Shown here in pieces: positions 5,308 through 8,398 of a DNA stretch of 8,398 bases; the first letter of the stretch is position 1, and the number at the start of each line of letters is the position of its first letter. The stretch comes from JACJWR01 sp044326505 (GTDB lineage: Bacteria; Actinomycetota; Actinomycetes; S36-B12; UBA10799), in assembly GCA_044326505.1 (NCBI GenBank), contig JBIRBF010000121.1, positions 1 through 8,398 of the forward strand, read 5' to 3'. A program made the position numbers and the translations under genes. The notes under the pieces were generated by a model that saw only the letters and a list, made by a program, of their open reading frames with translations, was not told where the DNA came from and made no database searches.

Positions 5308-7017
5308 ATGGACGCCGTAGACATCGAAGAGGGCCGGACTCGTTGGGCTCGCCGATACGCCGCTGCCAGGGCGGCCGGACGCGTCCGGGAGGCCGACTTC
5401 ACCACCCTCAGCGGGCTTGACGTGGCGCCGGTCTACGGGCCGCCGGAGGGCCAGGACGTCCCCGGTTTCGAGCGGATCGGCTGGCCCGGTGAATTCCCGT
5501 TCACCCGTGGCCTGCACGCCACCGGCTACCGCGGCAAGGAGTGGACCATCCGGCAGTTCGCCGGGTTCGGCAACGCTCGACAGACCAACGAGCGGTACAA
5601 GATGATCCTCGCCGGCGGCGGGGGCGGCCTGTCCGTCGCCTTCGACATGCCCACGCTCATGGGCCGCGACTCCGACGAGCCGCTGGCCCACGGCGAGGTG
5701 GGGCACTGCGGGGTGGCGATCGACTCAGCGGCCGACATGGACGTGCTCTTCGACAGCATCCCGCTGGGCAGCACCACGACTTCCATGACCATCTCCGGGC
5801 CGGCGGTGCCCATCTTCTGCATGTACGTGGTGGCCGCCGAGCGGCAGGGTTACGTCCCGAGTGAGCTCGACGGGACGTTGCAGACCGACATCTACAAGGA
5901 GTACATCGCGCAGAAGGAGTGGATCTTCCCACCCGAGCCGCACCTGCGCCTGATCGGCGACTTGATGGCCTACGTGGACGAGCACATGCCGCGCTACAAG
6001 CCGCTGAGCGTGTCTGGTTACCACATCCGCGAGGCAGGCGCGACGGCCGCGCAGGAGCTCGCCTTCACGCTGGCCGACGGGTTCGCCTACGTCGAACTTG
6101 GGCAGTCGCGGGGTCTGGACGTCAACTCCTTCGCGCCCGGGCTGTCGTTCTTCTTCGACGCGCACCTGGACTTCTTCGAGGAGATCGCCAAGTTCCGCGC
6201 CGCGCGCCGGATCTGGGCGCGGTGGCTGCGCGACGAGTACGGCGCCACCGACGAGCGGGCACAGTGGCTGCGGTTCCACACCCAGACCGCGGGCGTCTCG
6301 CTCACCGGCGCCCAGCCCATTAACAACGTCGTCCGGACGGCCATCGAGGCGCTGGCCGGTGTGCTGGGCGGCACCAACTCGCTGCACACCAACGCGCTAG
6401 ACGAGGTGCTCGCGCTCCCCACGGCGCAGGCCGCCGAGATCGCCCTGCGGACGCAGCAGGTGATCATGTTGGAGACCGGCGTCACGGGCGTGGCCGATCC
6501 GCTCGGCGGGTCCTGGTACCTCGAGGCGCTGACCGACCGCATCGAGGCCGAGGCGGAGGCCATCTTCGCGAACATCATCAAGCTCGGCGGGGCCACCGAG
6601 GACAATCCGCACCCCATCGGCCCCATCACCGCCGGCATCCTGCGCGGGATCGAGGACGGCTGGTTCACCGGGGAGATCGCTGATTCCTCCTTCGCCTTCC
6701 AGCAGGCCTTGGAGGACGGTCGCAAGCACCAGGTCGGTGTAACCGTCCACACCGACACGATCACGGAGCCGCTCGAGATCCTGCGGATCAGCCACGACAT
6801 CGAGGTCGCCCAGGTCGCCGCGCTATCCCGGCGCAAACTCGACCGGGACGACCTGAAGGTGACCAGCGCGCTCATGCGCTTGACCCACGCGGCCGGCACC
6901 GACCAGAACCTCGTGCCGATCATCATCGAGGCCGCGCGGCACGAGGCGACCCTGGGCGAGATCTGCCACGCGCTGCGCGGCGTGTGGGGGGAGTACCGGG
7001 AGCCGGCGCAGATTTAG
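5308..7017 (+). CDS. icmA: Isobutyryl-CoA mutase, large (substrate-binding) subunit
   Basis: Adenosylcobalamin-dependent acyl-CoA mutase, large subunit, 569 residues, close to the roughly 566 of Streptomyces IcmA and much shorter than MutB (about 730) because the C-terminal B12-binding domain is absent. No DxHxxG cobalamin motif is seen. The acyl-CoA-binding TIM-barrel motifs are clear: WTIRQFAGFGNARQTNERY (79-97), GLSVAFDMPTLMGRDSD (107-123), TLQTDIYKEYIAQKEW (190-205) and SVSGYHIREAGATAAQE (234-250). Aligned by eye with Propionibacterium shermanii methylmalonyl-CoA mutase at a constant offset of 5, Tyr89 becomes Phe84 and Arg207 becomes Gln202, while Gln197, Tyr243 and His244 are kept (Gln192, Tyr238, His239). 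Phe plus Gln is the known isobutyryl-CoA mutase pair, pointing to isobutyryl-CoA/n-butyryl-CoA interconversion (valine and butyrate metabolism). It needs a separate small subunit (IcmB), not in this window. Often annotated simply as methylmalonyl-CoA mutase. 2-Hydroxyisobutyryl-CoA or pivalyl-CoA mutase are less likely alternatives. Confidence 0.9.
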   Translation: MDAVDIEEGRTRWARRYAAARAAGRVREADFTTLSGLDVAPVYGPPEGQDVPGFERIGWPGEFPFTRGLHATGYRGKEWTIRQFAGFGNARQTNERYKMILAGGGGGLSVAFDMPTLMGRDSDEPLAHGEVGHCGVAIDSAADMDVLFDSIPLGSTTTSMTISGPAVPIFCMYVVAAERQGYVPSELDGTLQTDIYKEYIAQKEWIFPPEPHLRLIGDLMAYVDEHMPRYKPLSVSGYHIREAGATAAQELAFTLADGFAYVELGQSRGLDVNSFAPGLSFFFDAHLDFFEEIAKFRAARRIWARWLRDEYGATDERAQWLRFHTQTAGVSLTGAQPINNVVRTAIEALAGVLGGTNSLHTNALDEVLALPTAQAAEIALRTQQVIMLETGVTGVADPLGGSWYLEALTDRIEAEAEAIFANIIKLGGATEDNPHPIGPITAGILRGIEDGWFTGEIADSSFAFQQALEDGRKHQVGVTVHTDTITEPLEILRISHDIEVAQVAALSRRKLDRDDLKVTSALMRLTHAAGTDQNLVPIIIEAARHEATLGEICHALRGVWGEYREPAQI

Positions 7018-7055
7018 CCGCGCTCGGCGCGGTCGCGGCCGTCGTTCGCGGACGG
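7018..7055 (+). terminator. Tandem GC-rich hairpins after icmA, possible terminator
   Basis: Directly after the icmA stop codon, CCGCGC-TCG-GCGCGG (7018-7032) forms a perfect 6-base stem with a 3-base loop. A second hairpin, CCGTC-N7-GACGG (7039-7055), follows. Neither has a T-run, so they would be the non-canonical type proposed for high-GC actinobacteria or simply mRNA-stabilising structures. The position between icmA and a gene with its own apparent promoter supports a terminator role. Confidence 0.4.
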
Positions 7056-7081
7056 GTTCCGCGCTTGCCATACTTGCGCCC
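7045..7081 (+). promoter_or_regulatory. Candidate leaderless promoter of the thioredoxin-TPR gene
   Basis: CATACT at 7069-7074 resembles a -10 box and ends 7 bases before the ATG at 7082, the spacing expected for a leaderless transcript. No ribosome binding site precedes that ATG. TTCGCG at 7045-7050, 18 bases upstream, is a weak -35 candidate and overlaps the second hairpin after icmA. Confidence 0.4.
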
Positions 7082-8062
7082 ATGAGTACTCCCCGCGTCC
7101 CTCCCCCCGCACAATCCGGCCTCACCGGAGCCGCGTTGCGCGGCGCAGTCGACCTCGGTGCCCTGGCCAAGGCCCGCGAGGCCACGGCCCAGGGTGCCTC
7201 GGCGGCGGGTGCCGCCAGCGGCGCCTACGTCATCGACGCAACGGCTGCCAATTTCGAGTCCGACGTGATCAAGCAGTCCACCGTGGTGCCGGTGGTGCTC
7301 GACCTCTGGGCCTCCTGGTGCGAGCCGTGCAAGCAGCTCACCCCGGTGCTGGAGCGGCTGGCGGCGGCTTTCGAAGGCCGCTTCCTGCTGGCCAAGGTGG
7401 ACGTCGATGCCGAGCAGCAGATCGCGGCCGCCTTCGCCGTCCAGAGCATCCCCAGTGTGTTCGCCGTGATTGCCGGCCAGCCTGTGCCGCTCTTCCAGGG
7501 GGCGCTGCCCGAAGCGCAGGTGCGCCAGGTCATCGATGAGCTGCTTCGGGTGGCGGCCGAGAACGGGGTGTCGGGGCGGCTGCAGCCGCGAGCCGGCGCC
7601 GACGACTCGGCCGGCGATTCCGACGCCGCCGAGCCGCAGGACGACCCGGCCGATGAGCTGTTCCTGCAAGCCGGCGAGGCGATCGCCGCCAACGACTGGT
7701 CGGCGGCGGAGCAGGCCTACCGACAGTTGCTGGCGCTCGACGCGAGCGACCCCGACGCCCGCGCGGGTTTGACCATCGTGCAACTGCGCGCCCGGCTCGA
7801 AGGGATCGACGAGGTCGCCGCCGTGCAGGCATCGGACGCGGCCCCGGCCGACGTGGACAAGGCGATCCTGGCCGCCGAGGTGAACATCGCCAACGGCGAC
7901 GCCGAGCGCGGCTACGACAGGCTCATCCAGGCGGTGCGACTTGCCGGCGGCGACGACCGCGCTCGCGCCCGGACGCGCCTGGTCGAACTCTTCGACATGG
8001 CCCTGGCCGATGACCCGCAGGTGCTCAAGGCGCGAAGGGCGCTCGCAGCGGCGCTGTACTAG
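7082..8062 (+). CDS. Thioredoxin-fold protein with C-terminal TPR-like region (YbbN/CnoX type)
   Basis: Cytoplasmic thioredoxin-like co-chaperone of 326 residues, family known for protecting or holding proteins under stress. Residues 1-48 are Ala/Gly/Pro-rich and probably flexible. A thioredoxin domain spans about 49-158, with WCEPCK at 79-84 (Cys80, Cys83) and the cis-proline Pro124 in QSIPSVF. An acidic linker (about 172-191) leads to helical TPR-like repeats at about 192-325, including DWSAAEQAYRQLLALD (205-220) and a C-terminal LVELFDMALADDP...ARRALAAALY typical of this group. The redox motif is CEPC rather than the CGPC of classical thioredoxins, so redox activity is plausible but altered. 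It lies 64 bases after icmA on the same strand but apparently has its own promoter. Known context: a thioredoxin-like gene (Rv1324) sits next to fadA4 in M. tuberculosis, so the neighbourhood is partly conserved. It is convergent with gatD, with stops 12 bases apart. Confidence 0.88.
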   Translation: MSTPRVPPPAQSGLTGAALRGAVDLGALAKAREATAQGASAAGAASGAYVIDATAANFESDVIKQSTVVPVVLDLWASWCEPCKQLTPVLERLAAAFEGRFLLAKVDVDAEQQIAAAFAVQSIPSVFAVIAGQPVPLFQGALPEAQVRQVIDELLRVAAENGVSGRLQPRAGADDSAGDSDAAEPQDDPADELFLQAGEAIAANDWSAAEQAYRQLLALDASDPDARAGLTIVQLRARLEGIDEVAAVQASDAAPADVDKAILAAEVNIANGDAERGYDRLIQAVRLAGGDDRARARTRLVELFDMALADDPQVLKARRALAAALY

Positions 8063-8064
8063 CC

Positions 8065-8084
8065 GAACCAGCGCTCAGCGGTTC
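8065..8084. terminator. Hairpin between convergent thioredoxin-TPR and gatD genes
   Basis: GAACC (8065-8069) pairs with GGTTC (8080-8084), with an extra GC/GC pair inside (8071-8072 with 8078-8079) across one bulged A and a 5-base loop. It sits across the 12-base gap and covers the gatD stop codon, so it could end transcription from both sides. There is no T-run on either strand, so the call is tentative. Confidence 0.33.
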
Positions 8085-8398
8085 CAGTTCTCGCCGAGCA
8101 CCGAGCGCAGGCGCTCCTCGCGCAGTGCCTCCACCTCGGGCTCTTCAATCGGCTCCAGCACGCGGCCGACGCACCAGCCCAGGAGCAGGTCCGCCAGCGC
8201 AGGATTGCGGGCAAGCCCAGGGCCGTGCAGGTAGGTGCCCACCACGTGGCCGCTCACCGCGCCCTCGGTACCGTCGCCGTTGCCAACCCCTGCGCGCACC
8301 TGCGCGAGTGGCTGAACGTCGGGGCCAAGGTGTGTGGCGCCGCCGTGATTCTCGTAGCCCGTCAGTCGCGGCAGTCCTGCCGACAGCGGGTCGGCGGC
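8075..8398 (-). CDS. gatD: Lipid II isoglutaminyl synthase, glutaminase subunit GatD, C-terminal part (cut by window edge)
   Basis: GatD is the class I glutamine amidotransferase partner of MurT; the pair amidates D-glutamate of lipid II to D-isoglutamine at the cytoplasmic membrane during peptidoglycan synthesis. Only the last 107 codons are here; the frame stays open to the right edge. Diagnostic stretches are GLPRLTGYENHGGATHLGP (just inside the edge) and GTYLHGPGLARNPALADLLL, in which the His of YLHGP is the expected catalytic histidine of the amidotransferase triad. The catalytic cysteine would lie beyond the edge. CobB/CobQ-type amidotransferases share the fold, but the ENHGG and HGPGLARNPALAD pattern is that of GatD. 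The usual partner gene murT is expected upstream, outside the window to the right. The TGA stop is at 8075-8077. Confidence 0.9.
   Translation of the reverse strand, partial: AADPLSAGLPRLTGYENHGGATHLGPDVQPLAQVRAGVGNGDGTEGAVSGHVVGTYLHGPGLARNPALADLLLGWCVGRVLEPIEEPEVEALREERLRSVLGENWNR

Noticed and set aside
5725..6387. Minus-strand frame inside icmA
   Set aside because: Antisense shadow of a strongly conserved gene; the composition is that of a complement frame.
5308..7017. Complete methylmalonyl-CoA mutase or truncated mutB pseudogene
   Set aside because: The length matches intact IcmA, the stop is natural for the split-subunit type, and Phe84/Gln202 match isobutyryl-CoA mutase, so it is not a truncated MutB.
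6923..7783. 286-codon minus-strand frame across icmA end and the thioredoxin gene
   Set aside because: Antisense to two recognised genes, no recognisable domain, and it would span the icmA terminator and thioredoxin promoter region.

Overview
The window looks like a chromosomal segment from a high-GC actinobacterium. Codons end mostly in G or C, GTG starts occur, and several genes lack a ribosome binding site and have a -10-like box just upstream of the start, as in actinobacterial leaderless genes. The gene content (methylmalonyl-CoA epimerase, a FadA4-type thiolase, MeaB, a split isobutyryl-CoA mutase, a thioredoxin-TPR protein, and GatD at the edge) also fits that group. The genus cannot be read from the sequence.

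Layout: (1) 1-146, minus strand: start of methylmalonyl-CoA epimerase, running off the left edge. (2) 147-294: divergent promoter region with two inverted repeats. (3) 295-2442, plus strand: a tight two-gene unit of acetyl-CoA acetyltransferase (thiolase) and the G-protein chaperone MeaB, separated by 3 bases. (4) 2400-5249, minus strand: two membrane-protein genes, a CPBP-family intramembrane protease and, downstream of it, a GT-C-type glycosyltransferase whose 3' end overlaps the 3' end of meaB by 43 bases. (5) 5308-7017, plus strand: large subunit of a coenzyme B12-dependent acyl-CoA mutase whose substrate-selecting residues are those of isobutyryl-CoA mutase (IcmA). (6) 7082-8062, plus strand: thioredoxin fold plus helical-repeat protein of the YbbN/CnoX type. 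(7) 8075-8398, minus strand: C-terminal part of GatD, the glutaminase subunit of lipid II isoglutaminyl synthase, running off the right edge. No gap between genes exceeds 150 bases, so the window is almost fully coding.

How the genes fit together: the mutase interconverts isobutyryl-CoA (from valine) and n-butyryl-CoA. The thiolase can feed the acetoacetyl/butyryl-CoA side or remove its products. The epimerase serves the propionyl-CoA to succinyl-CoA route. MeaB is the GTPase that loads and protects B12 mutases. Together they form a short-chain acyl-CoA metabolism block. The B12-binding small subunit (IcmB) that the mutase needs is not in the window. The two membrane genes on the opposite strand interrupt this block and are probably unrelated to it. 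No CRISPR array, phage, insertion sequence, tRNA or rRNA was seen. I found no convincing new system; the most interesting points are the active-site assignment of the mutase, the interrupted locus, the overlapping 3' ends and the likely leaderless starts.
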